Shown one piece after another: positions 43,941 to 53,084 of a stretch of 64,000 nt of DNA. Each line of letters begins with the position of its first letter. The first letter of the stretch is position 1. Source of the stretch: JANLVJ01 sp031363945 (lineage in GTDB: Bacteria > Bacteroidota > Bacteroidia > Sphingobacteriales > Sphingobacteriaceae); assembly GCA_031363945.1 (NCBI GenBank), contig JANLVJ010000033.1, positions 62,001 through 126,000 of the forward strand. The letters are read 5' to 3'. The position numbers and the translations under genes were made by a program. A model generated the notes under the pieces. It made no database searches. It saw nothing but the letters and a program-made list of their open reading frames with translations, and was not told where the DNA came from.

Positions 43941-44645
43941 TTATTGCAAGCGGGCTGATTGCCCTCTGTTCCAAATTTTAATTATAATAAATCCAAATAG
44001 CGCTCCACCCAGATGGGCAAAATGCGCGACTGAATCACCTGAAAACTGTGCCACACCCAAGAACAGTTCAAGTACTATATACACAGGAACCATGTATTTT
44101 GCTTTAACCGCAATAGGAATAAAGAAAATATATAATTCTGCATCCGGAAATAACATTCCAAATGCCAGTAAAAGCCCAAAAATTGCACCTGAAGCACCAA
44201 TTACAGGTGAATAATAAATGGTATCAACTTTATCCTGAATAACCTGGGTGGCTTCAATTGCATGACGGGTAAAATCTCCTGTCAGAATATGCATTTCGAT
44301 CGCCTGAGCACCCATTTGCAAGACTACTGCCCCTATTGCAGTTATAAGATAAAAATACAAAAAACGTTGTGACCCCCAAATATTTTCAAGAATAGGGCCA
44401 AACATGTATAGTGCGAACATATTAAAGAAAATATGTCCTATTCCACCATGCATGAACATATAAGTCAGTACCTGCCAGTAGCGGAAATTTGGGGAATCAA
44501 AATAATAAACCCCTAGAAGTTGGTTTAAATTAACCCCTTTTTGTTCAAGGATAAAGGTGGCAACAAAAAATAGTACATTAATTATCAGCAGGTTTTTGAC
44601 TACTGTTGTCAAATTTGATCCGCCTGAAAATTGAAATCTGTTCAT
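43941..44645 (-). CDS. Rhomboid-family intramembrane serine protease
   Basis: A 234-residue rhomboid with HIFFNMF, nucleophile GASGAIFG and AHFAHLGGALFG (catalytic His), plus the hydrophobic helices of the six-TM core. It lacks the long cytoplasmic tail of its neighbour. Rhomboids cut helices within the membrane; the bacterial substrates here are unknown. It lies 24 nt after mutL on the same strand and forms a tandem pair with the following gene, sharing the FIFFNM-type and HLGGAL motifs, so it is probably an old duplication. Confidence 0.94.
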   Translation of the reverse strand: MNRFQFSGGSNLTTVVKNLLIINVLFFVATFILEQKGVNLNQLLGVYYFDSPNFRYWQVLTYMFMHGGIGHIFFNMFALYMFGPILENIWGSQRFLYFYLITAIGAVVLQMGAQAIEMHILTGDFTRHAIEATQVIQDKVDTIYYSPVIGASGAIFGLLLAFGMLFPDAELYIFFIPIAVKAKYMVPVYIVLELFLGVAQFSGDSVAHFAHLGGALFGFIIIKIWNRGQSARLQ

Positions 44646-44669
44646 ATTAAAGTAAATTCATGTGTCAAT

Positions 44670-46493
44670 TTAACGCATGGGGTTTTCAAATCGTTTAATT
44701 AATTCATTAATAGAAAGGGTGATAAAAATAGTTTTGCCCCCTGGAGAAACCGAGGGACTTGAACAGGCAAATAATTTGTCAATGAGCAGATTCATTTCAG
44801 CAGATTCTAATTTCTTGCCGTTTTTAATTGAATTTCTTCTAGCCAGAGATCTGGCCAGGTTGTCTCTTTTCTCTAGTTTTAAGGTTGAAAAGTTGTCTTT
44901 ATAGCTTTCTAGTATTTTTTCAAGTATTTGAGGTTCATTGCCAAGACCCAGGTCACCAGGCACCCCCTCAATAATATAGGTACTTGGTCCAAAAGGTCTG
45001 ATGTCAAACCCGAGTTTCCTGATTTCAGGAAGTAATTCTTCTAATAAATCAGCGTCAGGAGTGTTAAAATGAACCGTCTGCGGGAAAAGCGTCTGCTGAC
45101 TCGGAAAGCCGTGACCCGACAATGCTTCAAGATATTCTTCATAAAGAATCCTTTCATGCGCATTTTCTTGATCTATGACCAGCAATCCTGATTTTATTGA
45201 ACTTATGATAAACCGTTGGTTCAGCTGGAAAGTTTTTTTTTCGGGTTCTGCTGATTGCTGAAAGGTCACACTCAGCTCTTTATCCTCTTCGAAAAGTTTT
45301 GCTGGAGTAGGCTGCTGTTCGGCAATTTTATAGAGTTCCTGCCAGTTAGAAGGAATAGATGCCTTTCTCTGGTCAGTGGGTATTTTAAATGGATTGTATT
45401 CTGGATTAAATTGGATAACAGGAGGCCTGACAGGTTCAGTGCGCTTTTGATATCCAACTTCTGCATATCCTGTTTCCATGGTAAAGTCAAGGCTGGGGCT
45501 AAGTATGTGCTGACCCAGGGCACGCTTTATGGCAGCCCTTAAAATTGCATATAAAACCTTTTCATCTTCGAATTTGACCTCTGTTTTACTTGGGTGAATA
45601 TTGATATCGATTTTTGCAGGGTCTATCTCAAGAAATAATGCATAGAAAGGAATACTGTCGGCAGGCAATAATTCCTGATAAGCATTCATCACCGCATGAT
45701 GAAAATAGGGCTCACGTATATATCTGCCATTAATAAAGAAATACTGTTCACCCCTGGTTTTTTTTGCTGAATCAGGGGTGCCAATGAATCCCTGTAATTT
45801 CATCAGACCCGTTTCTTCTTCAACAGGTAAAAGCCTCTCACTATATGAATTTCCAAATAGGTGAATGATCCGCTGTTTAAGCCCTGTTTTGGGTAAGTGT
45901 AATAATTCCGTATCATTATGACTCAATGAAAAGAATATCCCTGCATGTGATAATGCCTGTCGTTGAAATTCTTCCATAATATGCCTGAGTTCAACCTGAT
46001 TTGATTTTAAAAAATTTCTCCTGGCGGGGATATTAAAAAAAAGGTTTTTTACGGCAATTGAAGTTCCGACGGGTGAGGCTATGAGTTCTACGCTTTTTAT
46101 ATCGGAGCCTTCGATAAGCACTTCTGTTCCTAATTCCTGGTCTGACTGGCATGTTTTAAGACATACCTGTGAAACGGCTGCGATTGAGGCAAGTGCCTCG
46201 CCTCTGAAACCCATACTTCGAATCTTAAATAAGTCTTCAGCAGCTTTTATTTTTGAGGTTGCATGCCTGTCGAAACATTTGATGGCATCAGTTTCAGACA
46301 TACCATTACCTTTGTCGATGACCTGTATCAGCGTTTTACCCCCTTCTTTTATCACAACAATAATAGAGTTTGAACCCGCATCAAGGGCATTTTCGATCAG
46401 TTCCTTTACTGCTGAAGCAGGGCGTTGAACTACTTCTCCGGCTGCAATCTGATTAGCAACAAAATCTGGAAGTAGCTGTATTATGTCTGCCAT
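44670..46493 (-). CDS. mutL: DNA mismatch repair protein MutL
   Basis: Links MutS mismatch recognition to strand incision. 607 residues from the chosen ATG at 46493 (product begins MADIIQLLPDFVANQIAAGEVV). The GHKL ATPase motifs are intact: ENALDAGS, DKGNGM and GFRGEALASI; the dimerisation domain follows after a variable linker (about 330-415). In the C-terminal domain the endonuclease motif DQHA(X)2E(X)4E reads DQENAHERILYE, so the HA pair is replaced by EN. The ATG at 46535 would add 14 residues not typical of the family. It heads the mutL-rhomboid-rhomboid-EEP run. Confidence 0.96.
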   Translation of the reverse strand: MADIIQLLPDFVANQIAAGEVVQRPASAVKELIENALDAGSNSIIVVIKEGGKTLIQVIDKGNGMSETDAIKCFDRHATSKIKAAEDLFKIRSMGFRGEALASIAAVSQVCLKTCQSDQELGTEVLIEGSDIKSVELIASPVGTSIAVKNLFFNIPARRNFLKSNQVELRHIMEEFQRQALSHAGIFFSLSHNDTELLHLPKTGLKQRIIHLFGNSYSERLLPVEEETGLMKLQGFIGTPDSAKKTRGEQYFFINGRYIREPYFHHAVMNAYQELLPADSIPFYALFLEIDPAKIDINIHPSKTEVKFEDEKVLYAILRAAIKRALGQHILSPSLDFTMETGYAEVGYQKRTEPVRPPVIQFNPEYNPFKIPTDQRKASIPSNWQELYKIAEQQPTPAKLFEEDKELSVTFQQSAEPEKKTFQLNQRFIISSIKSGLLVIDQENAHERILYEEYLEALSGHGFPSQQTLFPQTVHFNTPDADLLEELLPEIRKLGFDIRPFGPSTYIIEGVPGDLGLGNEPQILEKILESYKDNFSTLKLEKRDNLARSLARRNSIKNGKKLESAEMNLLIDKLFACSSPSVSPGGKTIFITLSINELIKRFENPMR

Positions 46494-46621
46494 GCGGGTT
46501 GAGCTAGGATGTTTAAATGCAACCTGTTCATCCAATTTCTAGTATAAATAGATTTTTTACCATGAACAGAATTAAACCGGTCTTAAATACGTTGTATAAT
46601 AAGTACAAAATTACGCTTAAA

Positions 46622-49600
46622 ATGTCTTTTAAAAATTCTTTACGTAAACAAGTTCTTTTTTTTCTGAAAAATACGGGTTATGGCAGCTTTCTGTGTTGCT
46701 GTATGCTGTTAATTCCTGGACTCTCAGCATTTGCTAAAGGTCGGGTAAAACCAACTTGGAGAATAGATACAGGCCTTGTAAAAATAAAAATTCCAGCTTC
46801 TGGTAATATCAACAGCCTGCCTTATCCATATCATAGTATTTCGGCTCTTTCCATCGACCAGCCTGGTTTAAAATGGGTTGATTCACTTATAAGCACGCTG
46901 AGCCTTGAAGAAAAAATCGGTCAGCTTTTTATGGTACCTGCTTTTTCTCGTTATGATAGTTATTACCGCAATGAAATAAGAACGCAAATTCTAGACTATC
47001 ATATTGGTGGTATACTTTTTATGCGTGGTGGTCCGGTTCGTCAGGTTCAACTTGTAAACTACCTGCAGTCAGTGAGCCGTATTCCATTATTAATTTCTAT
47101 CGATGCTGAATGCGGACTTGGAATGCGGCTTGATAGTACTATGACCTTTCCGCATGAAATGGCTCTGGGCGCTATCAGAGATAACAAGCTCATTTATAAT
47201 ATGGCCTATGAAATTGCCCGTCAATGTAGGGCAATAGGGGTACACATGGATATGGCTCCGGTGGTTGATGTCAATGACAACCCCTACAATCCTATTATCA
47301 ATGAGCGCTCATTCGGAGAAAACAAAACCATTGTAGCTGCAAAGGGTATAGCCTATATGCAAGGCCTGCAGGATGGTGGAATTCTAGCCGTGGCCAAGCA
47401 CTTTCCCGGCCATGGAGATTCATTCGAAGATTCACATCTTACTCTACCCGTAATAGACAGAAATGCCAGGCAGATGGATTCTGTAGAGTTATATCCATTT
47501 AAAAAATTAATTAACCAGGGGCTTTCCGGGATCATGACAGCTCACTTAAGTGTGCCCTCTCTTGACCCAACCATCAACCTGGCGTCAAGCCTTAGTAAAC
47601 CGATTGTAACCGATCTGCTTAAAATAAAATTGGGCTTTTCAGGTCTGGCTATTACCGATGCTATGAATATGAGTGGGGTGTCCCATTATTATCCTGCAGG
47701 TGACCGGGATGTAAAGGCGCTGATGGCAGGTAATGATATCATTCTGCTGGCAGAAAATATCCCTGTGGCTTTTCGCAGTATCTTACATGCAGTAGGTACA
47801 GGGCAATTAAGTCGTAATGAGATTGATGCTAAGGTGCGTAAAATATTAATGGCCAAGTATCTTACCGGTCTCAAGGTAAAAAGAGCCCCAATTCAAGTTT
47901 CAGGGATCACTTTGCGTCTGAATATGCAAAAGGCTAAATACCTGAACCAGCAGCTTGTTGAGGCTTCACTGACAGTCCTGGGAAATGCTGATAAAACGCT
48001 CCCGATCAGAGATCTTCTGCAATATAAATTCGCAGAGGTCAGCATTGGGGAATTAAATGGCAATATATTTCAAAAAACATTAGGGCGCTATGCCCGTGTG
48101 CCAACGTTTAGTACCTATAAAGATGGAACTGACAGTGATTATGCAAAACTTGAAGATTCACTAAAATCATTTAATACAGTCATCATTGCCCTTCATAACT
48201 TAGAAAAATCTGACAAAGACAATTATGGGGTTAGAGGTAGTACCCGAGACTTTATCGCCCGTTTACAGGCGCACAAAAGAATTATTCTGGTTGTTTTTGG
48301 CAATCCTTACCTGCTGTCAAATTTTGCAGGCTTACAAAACGTAGTCGTTGCCTACGATGATAGTCCGACAGCACAGAGCTTAACAGCCCAATTAATTTTC
48401 GGTGCCATTGGTGCCAATGGACGTCTGCCTGTTACTGCCTCTTCACAGTTTAAGGCAGGTGATGGAGAAGTAATCAACCCCATTGGCCGCATCAAATATA
48501 CGATGCCTGATGAGCTTGGTATTTCACCTGCATCTTTACTAAAGATAGATTCAATTGCAATTGATGGTATCGTTAAAAAGGCTTATCCTGGTTGTACCAT
48601 TATGGCCATAAAGGATGGAAAGGTTTTTTATGCAAAAGCTTTTGGAACCCATACCTATCTTGACAGAACACTTACCCAGCTGGATGATGTGTTTGATCTG
48701 GCTTCAGTAACCAAGATTTCTTCAACTGTACTGGCTACTATGAAACTCTATGATCAGGGTTTGCTTGACTTGCATAAACCAATTTCAACCTACCTGCCAG
48801 AACTTATCAATACAAACAAGCAAAATATCCGGTTAATTGATCTCTTAACACATCAGGCGGGTCTGGTGCCCTATATACCTTTTTACCTGGCTGCCATGAA
48901 AGAGCCTGGAGTTTTCAGCCCTGATTCTTCAGCCGGCTATCCGGTACGGGTTGCCCAGCATATGTACCAGCGGGCAGATTATTTCAAACAGGTAATTTGG
49001 AAACAGGTTATTGCCTCACCTATAAAAACACCAGGTAAATATGTTTATAGTGATCTGAGTATGTACTTTATGCGTGCAGTAGTTGAGAAAGTCAGTAATG
49101 ACAAACTTGACAATTTTGCAATGAAAACTTTCTATGAGCCGTTGGGCCTGACCACAATGGGATTTAATCCCCGAAACCGTATTGCTGTGAACCGATTTAT
49201 GCCGACAGAAAATGATAAACTCTGGCGCAAGCAATTACTGGTAGGCGATGTACACGATCAGGGTGCTGCCATGCAAGGCGGGGTAGCTGGTCATGCAGGA
49301 CTTTTCAGTGATGTGATTGATCTTGCTACATTGGGGCAGATGCTCTTACAGCATGGTATCTATGCTGAGAGAAGTTATATTAAAGAATCTACAGTAGATA
49401 TGTTCAATACCCGCCCATATCCCCTGACAAGCAGACGAGGAATAGGTTTTGATAAACCTGAAAAAGATCCTCAACAATATCCAGGCAGTAAATATGCATC
49501 ACAGGAGACTTTTGGACATACTGGTTTTACAGGCACCTGTATCTGGGTTGACCCTGATGTAAACCTGGTATATGTATTTCTTTCAAACAGGATTTGCCCT

Positions 49601-49684
49601 GACGGAGAAAATGCGGAATTATCGGCACTCAGAATCAGAGCCAAAATTCAGAATGCTTTTTATGAAGCTATTTTGAAGCATTAG
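46622..49684 (+). CDS. GH3 family glycosidase fused to a beta-lactamase-like serine hydrolase
   Basis: About 1020 residues, exported (signal peptide ending SAFA). Residues ~90-440 form a GH3/NagZ-like domain: SLEEKIGQLFMVP, MDMAPVVDVN, KHFPGHGDS with the following SH (acid/base dyad), and ITDAMNMSG (nucleophile Asp). A linking domain leads to a class C beta-lactamase/transpeptidase-like domain (~660-1020) with SVTK (SxxK), YSDLS in the YxN position and HTGFTG. Probable substrate: peptidoglycan or muropeptide glycan; the second domain may act on peptides. The fusion is found in Bacteroidota. Start uncertain: ATGs at 46517, 46562 and 46622 are in frame; 46622 gives the most normal signal peptide. 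It diverges from mutL. Confidence 0.88.
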   Translation: MSFKNSLRKQVLFFLKNTGYGSFLCCCMLLIPGLSAFAKGRVKPTWRIDTGLVKIKIPASGNINSLPYPYHSISALSIDQPGLKWVDSLISTLSLEEKIGQLFMVPAFSRYDSYYRNEIRTQILDYHIGGILFMRGGPVRQVQLVNYLQSVSRIPLLISIDAECGLGMRLDSTMTFPHEMALGAIRDNKLIYNMAYEIARQCRAIGVHMDMAPVVDVNDNPYNPIINERSFGENKTIVAAKGIAYMQGLQDGGILAVAKHFPGHGDSFEDSHLTLPVIDRNARQMDSVELYPFKKLINQGLSGIMTAHLSVPSLDPTINLASSLSKPIVTDLLKIKLGFSGLAITDAMNMSGVSHYYPAGDRDVKALMAGNDIILLAENIPVAFRSILHAVGTGQLSRNEIDAKVRKILMAKYLTGLKVKRAPIQVSGITLRLNMQKAKYLNQQLVEASLTVLGNADKTLPIRDLLQYKFAEVSIGELNGNIFQKTLGRYARVPTFSTYKDGTDSDYAKLEDSLKSFNTVIIALHNLEKSDKDNYGVRGSTRDFIARLQAHKRIILVVFGNPYLLSNFAGLQNVVVAYDDSPTAQSLTAQLIFGAIGANGRLPVTASSQFKAGDGEVINPIGRIKYTMPDELGISPASLLKIDSIAIDGIVKKAYPGCTIMAIKDGKVFYAKAFGTHTYLDRTLTQLDDVFDLASVTKISSTVLATMKLYDQGLLDLHKPISTYLPELINTNKQNIRLIDLLTHQAGLVPYIPFYLAAMKEPGVFSPDSSAGYPVRVAQHMYQRADYFKQVIWKQVIASPIKTPGKYVYSDLSMYFMRAVVEKVSNDKLDNFAMKTFYEPLGLTTMGFNPRNRIAVNRFMPTENDKLWRKQLLVGDVHDQGAAMQGGVAGHAGLFSDVIDLATLGQMLLQHGIYAERSYIKESTVDMFNTRPYPLTSRRGIGFDKPEKDPQQYPGSKYASQETFGHTGFTGTCIWVDPDVNLVYVFLSNRICPDGENAELSALRIRAKIQNAFYEAILKH

Positions 49685-49857
49685 ACCGGGTTTTTAGTAA
49701 TCTCCACGACCTGCATCAATGCTTCATGTTACTTAATCTGCCTGACCCAAAAAACTCGTGTTTTCGGTAGTAAGCATTCTTTTTAATTATTAGCAGCCAC
49801 TACCATATTCTGTAAATTTTAAACGCAATCATATAACTCCCTGCCTGAGTATTGATG

Positions 49858-49865
49858 TAAATTTG
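49858..49865 (+). promoter_or_regulatory. Candidate -7 promoter element for copA
   Basis: TAAATTTG matches TAnnTTTG and ends 18 nt before the copA ATG at 49884. A TTG at 49863 inside the element is therefore unlikely to be the start. No -33 TTTG at the usual spacing, perhaps because an activator (the AraC-type protein downstream) is needed. Confidence 0.4.
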
Positions 49866-49883
49866 TATCTGTTACTTAATCAG

Positions 49884-52124
49884 ATGGAAATTAAAAACAT
49901 TCAGTCACGTATTTTACCTGTTACAGGGTTGAGTTGTGCGAGTTGCGCAGCGACTGTGGAATCAGTCATGAGCAGACAAAAAGGAATTGAAAAGGCTGAA
50001 GTAAACTATGCAAGTAATTCTGTGAATCTGGTATATGATCAAACCCTGATAAGTCTCGAAACGTTAAAAAATGTAGTTGCATCAATAGGTTATGGGCTGG
50101 TAACTGATACCAAAACCGGAAAGCAACAGCAGGCAGCCATCGCTGTTAATAGTTTTAATCGGCTTACAAAGAAGACTGTCTGGGCAGCAATTTTAACTTT
50201 ACCGATTTTACTGCTCAGTATGGTCTTTATGGGAGTTCCCCATGCTGACTTTATCATGCTCGCCCTGAGTACTCCTGTTTTATTCATTTTTGGGCGCAGT
50301 TTTTTTATTGGTGCTTTTCAACAGGCAAGATATGGTCGTGCTAATATGGATACCCTGGTTGCCCTGAGTACAGGTATCGCTTTTCTCTTTAGTGTTTTCA
50401 ATACTATCTATCCCGAATACTGGGAAAAACAGGGTTTAAAACCTACCGTTTATTTTGAGGCGGCCTCGGTGGTGATCGTTTTTATCATGCTGGGCAAATT
50501 ACTTGAAGAGCGGGCAAAATCTGCGACTTCTTCGGCCCTCAAAAAACTCATTGGTCTGGTTCCATCTACCGTCATTTTAATAACAGAATCTGGTAATAGG
50601 GAAATACCAATTATTCAGGTTAAAATTGGTGATCACTTGCTCGTTCGTCCGGGTGAAAAGGTAGCAGTAGATGGAAAACTCATAACAGGTAGCTCTTTTG
50701 TCGATGAGAGCAGTATTACTGGTGAGCCCCTGCCTTCTGAGAAGTCGACTGGCGATCAGGTCTTTGCCGGAACTGTAAATCAACGGGGCAGCTTTCAGTT
50801 TATTGCTGAAAAAGTTGGTTCTGATACGCTTCTTGCAAGTATCATAACCCAGGTTGAGCAAAGTCAGGCCTCTAAAGCTCCGGTTCAAAAACTGGCAGAT
50901 AAAATTGCGGGCATCTTTGTACCGGTTGTTATATTGATTTCTATAATTGCTTTTGCGATCTGGGTTTGGGCAGGAGGAGAGCAGGCCTTCGCACATGGAA
51001 TGCTTGCTATGGTGACCGTATTAATTATTGCCTGCCCGTGTGCCCTGGGACTGGCAACTCCAACGGCTATTATGGTCGGGATGGGAAAGGGTGCAGAAAA
51101 TGGAATTTTAATTCGTGATGCACAGGTTCTTGAAACTGCTTATAAGGTAAATGCCATTGTATTGGATAAAACCGGAACTCTTACTGAGGGGCGCCCAGAA
51201 ATAACCGATTTTATCTGGGCCGCAAATCACTCAGCTGATATTTCAAATTTTAAAACAATACTTCTGGCCCTTGAGCAGAAAAGTGAGCACCCGCTGGCCG
51301 CTTCTATTGTAAACTGGTTAAAGAAAGAGGGGGTCTCTGAGAGTATTGAACTTAGCAATTTCAAAAGTCTGACAGGAAGAGGAGTTGAAGCTCTTGCCAT
51401 TGATGGAAGTATTTACTGGGCAGGCAGCCATAAATTATTGGGCGATCGCTCATTAAGTGTTTCTGACCGGTTAGACCTGGAGTTAGGCAGGCTCTCAGCT
51501 CAGGCCAGAACACTAATTTACTTCGGCAACCAAGAGGCGGTACTTGCTATAATAGCAGTAGCTGACCAGCTGAAAGAAGGTTCTAAAGAAGCCATCAGAC
51601 AATTGCAGCTAGAAGGTATTGCTACCTATATGTTGACTGGTGATAATCAGCAGACAGCAGCATTTATTGCTTCAGAATTGGGTATAACTCATTATTCAGC
51701 TGATCTTTTGCCAGCTGATAAGGCTGCGTATATTAAAAAACTACAGTCAGGTGGTTTAACTGTGGCAATGATCGGTGACGGTATTAATGATACTCAGGCA
51801 CTGGCACAGGCTGATGTTTCCATTGCCATGGGCAAAGGTTCTGATATTGCTATGGAAGTTGCTAAAATCACACTGGTATCTTCAGATTTGCGTCAGGTTC
51901 CCAAGGCCCTGCGCCTGTCAAAGCTTACCCTACAGACGATTCGTCAAAACTTGTTCTGGGCATTCATTTATAACCTGATTGGTATTCCCCTGGCAGCAGG
52001 TATACTATATCCCTTTAACGGGTTTTTACTCAGTCCGATGATTGCAGGAGCTGCCATGGCATTGAGTTCTGTATCTGTAGTAAGCAATAGCTTACGCTTG
52101 AAATTCACTAAATTAATTGTATAA
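49884..52124 (+). CDS. copA: Copper-exporting P1B-type ATPase
   Basis: A 746-residue copper ATPase. It has an N-terminal HMA domain with GLSCASC (about residues 13-19) and the membrane CPC motif in IIACPCALG. Catalytic motifs are DKTGTLTEG (phosphorylated Asp), SEHPLA, TGDNQQTA and GDGINDTQALAQADV. The last helices contain FWAFIYNLIGIP and MALSSVSVV (Tyr-Asn and Met-Ser-Ser, the Cu(I) signature). It exports Cu(I) from the cytoplasm. It is followed by a broken HMA chaperone and an HMA-AraC regulator, so the three probably formed one copper-responsive operon. The start ATG is at 49884. Confidence 0.96.
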   Translation: MEIKNIQSRILPVTGLSCASCAATVESVMSRQKGIEKAEVNYASNSVNLVYDQTLISLETLKNVVASIGYGLVTDTKTGKQQQAAIAVNSFNRLTKKTVWAAILTLPILLLSMVFMGVPHADFIMLALSTPVLFIFGRSFFIGAFQQARYGRANMDTLVALSTGIAFLFSVFNTIYPEYWEKQGLKPTVYFEAASVVIVFIMLGKLLEERAKSATSSALKKLIGLVPSTVILITESGNREIPIIQVKIGDHLLVRPGEKVAVDGKLITGSSFVDESSITGEPLPSEKSTGDQVFAGTVNQRGSFQFIAEKVGSDTLLASIITQVEQSQASKAPVQKLADKIAGIFVPVVILISIIAFAIWVWAGGEQAFAHGMLAMVTVLIIACPCALGLATPTAIMVGMGKGAENGILIRDAQVLETAYKVNAIVLDKTGTLTEGRPEITDFIWAANHSADISNFKTILLALEQKSEHPLAASIVNWLKKEGVSESIELSNFKSLTGRGVEALAIDGSIYWAGSHKLLGDRSLSVSDRLDLELGRLSAQARTLIYFGNQEAVLAIIAVADQLKEGSKEAIRQLQLEGIATYMLTGDNQQTAAFIASELGITHYSADLLPADKAAYIKKLQSGGLTVAMIGDGINDTQALAQADVSIAMGKGSDIAMEVAKITLVSSDLRQVPKALRLSKLTLQTIRQNLFWAFIYNLIGIPLAAGILYPFNGFLLSPMIAGAAMALSSVSVVSNSLRLKFTKLIV

Positions 52125-52133
52125 ACAATAGAT

Positions 52134-52242
52134 ATGAACGTATTAAAATTTCACTCTCAGAACCAATGCACCTATGTCTGAAGACCTTATAATTTCAGCA
52201 TTAAAAGAAAAAGGTTTTCAGGCTGAACTGATTATCCTATGA
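52134..52242 (+). pseudogene. Broken HMA-type copper chaperone (internal deletion and frameshift)
   Basis: An ATG at 52134, 9 nt after copA, gives MNVLKFHSQNQCTYV then a stop. In another frame, from 52174, comes MSEDLIISALKEKGFQAEL and a stop at 52240-52242. Small Bacteroidota HMA chaperones usually begin LKFKTNINCGGCV and end in an EEDIIxALKKAGFxAEL-type helix. Here both ends remain, out of frame, while about 100 nt in the middle, including CxxC, are missing. The remnant's stop overlaps the ATG of the following regulator. The resemblance is by eye. Confidence 0.55.
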
Positions 52243-52817
52243 TGCTACATATAAAAAATATGGTATGCGATCGCTGTATAATGGTAGTCAGACAGCAATT
52301 AGAAAACCTGAATTTGCAGGTTATAGATATAGTTCTGGGTATTGTCAATATAAAGCCAGAACCTGAAGGGGTAAAGTTGAGTGAAATTAGTTCGGCACTC
52401 AGGGTACTGGGATTTGAGCTGATAGATAATACCCGTGACCAGTTGATCGACCGCATTAAAACACTTATTATTGAAAAAATTCATCATGGTGATCTGACTG
52501 AAGCCCACTTTAATTTTTCCTCTTACCTGGCTGTGAGTCTTGGTAAAGACTATCCTTATCTCAGCAGACAATTTTCTGAAACAGAAGACATAACGGTTGA
52601 GCGTTTTATTATTCAGCAAAAAGTTGAAAAGGTTAAAGAATTTCTTGAATACAGGCAGCTAAATCTGAATGAAATAGCTTGGCAGTTAGGCTATAGCAGC
52701 AGCGCACATCTATCTACACAATTCAAACAGATTACTGGATTAACTCCCAGCCAGTATAAAGTTAACGCCTTTATAGCCAGAACACCGGTTGATAAGATTA
52801 TCCCTGGAAATGATTAG
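52239..52817 (+). CDS. HMA-like / AraC-family transcriptional regulator, probably copper-responsive
   Basis: A 192-residue protein with an unusual layout: residues ~2-68 resemble a heavy-metal-associated domain with MVCDRC (MxCxxC) at residues 8-13 and ISSALRVLGFELI near its end; residues ~90-180 form an AraC-type DNA-binding domain with FIIQQKVEKVKEFLEY, LNEIAWQLGYSSSAHLSTQFKQITGLTPSQYK. The CxxC could bind Cu(I) and make it a direct sensor. Its ATG overlaps the stop of the chaperone remnant, so it is cotranscribed with copA. Metal specificity is inferred from the neighbour. Confidence 0.82.
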   Translation: MMLHIKNMVCDRCIMVVRQQLENLNLQVIDIVLGIVNIKPEPEGVKLSEISSALRVLGFELIDNTRDQLIDRIKTLIIEKIHHGDLTEAHFNFSSYLAVSLGKDYPYLSRQFSETEDITVERFIIQQKVEKVKEFLEYRQLNLNEIAWQLGYSSSAHLSTQFKQITGLTPSQYKVNAFIARTPVDKIIPGND

Positions 52818-53084
52818 TTAGCAATTTCAAGCATAATGTCAATACGTTTATGCGCTAAACAAGGTTGATAAAATCAGCATAGGGAAAATCTAGTTGCCAG
52901 CAGCCTTTACCAGGAAAAAGTAATAAAGTATTTCTACTTCCATTTGTCTGGTGCAAGCATTGTATACCACTGTTTTTTCTGGCTTTCCATCTTTTAAACG
53001 ATATTACCAGACTGCCTTGTTAAAATAGAGGGAAACAACCATAGGAAGCTAAAAGATGGTTACGGTTTGAAATGGAATATAGAT

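Noticed and set aside
43780..44214. 144-codon plus-strand frame
   Set aside because: Antisense to the two rhomboid genes, whose motifs are intact; no signal or domain of its own.
50577..50996. 139-codon minus-strand frame
   Set aside because: Antisense to copA catalytic domains; no recognisable protein.
52818..53084. 267-nt gap that might hold a small gene or RNA
   Set aside because: Short stops in all frames and no tRNA-like folding, strong hairpin or promoter; I see nothing in it.
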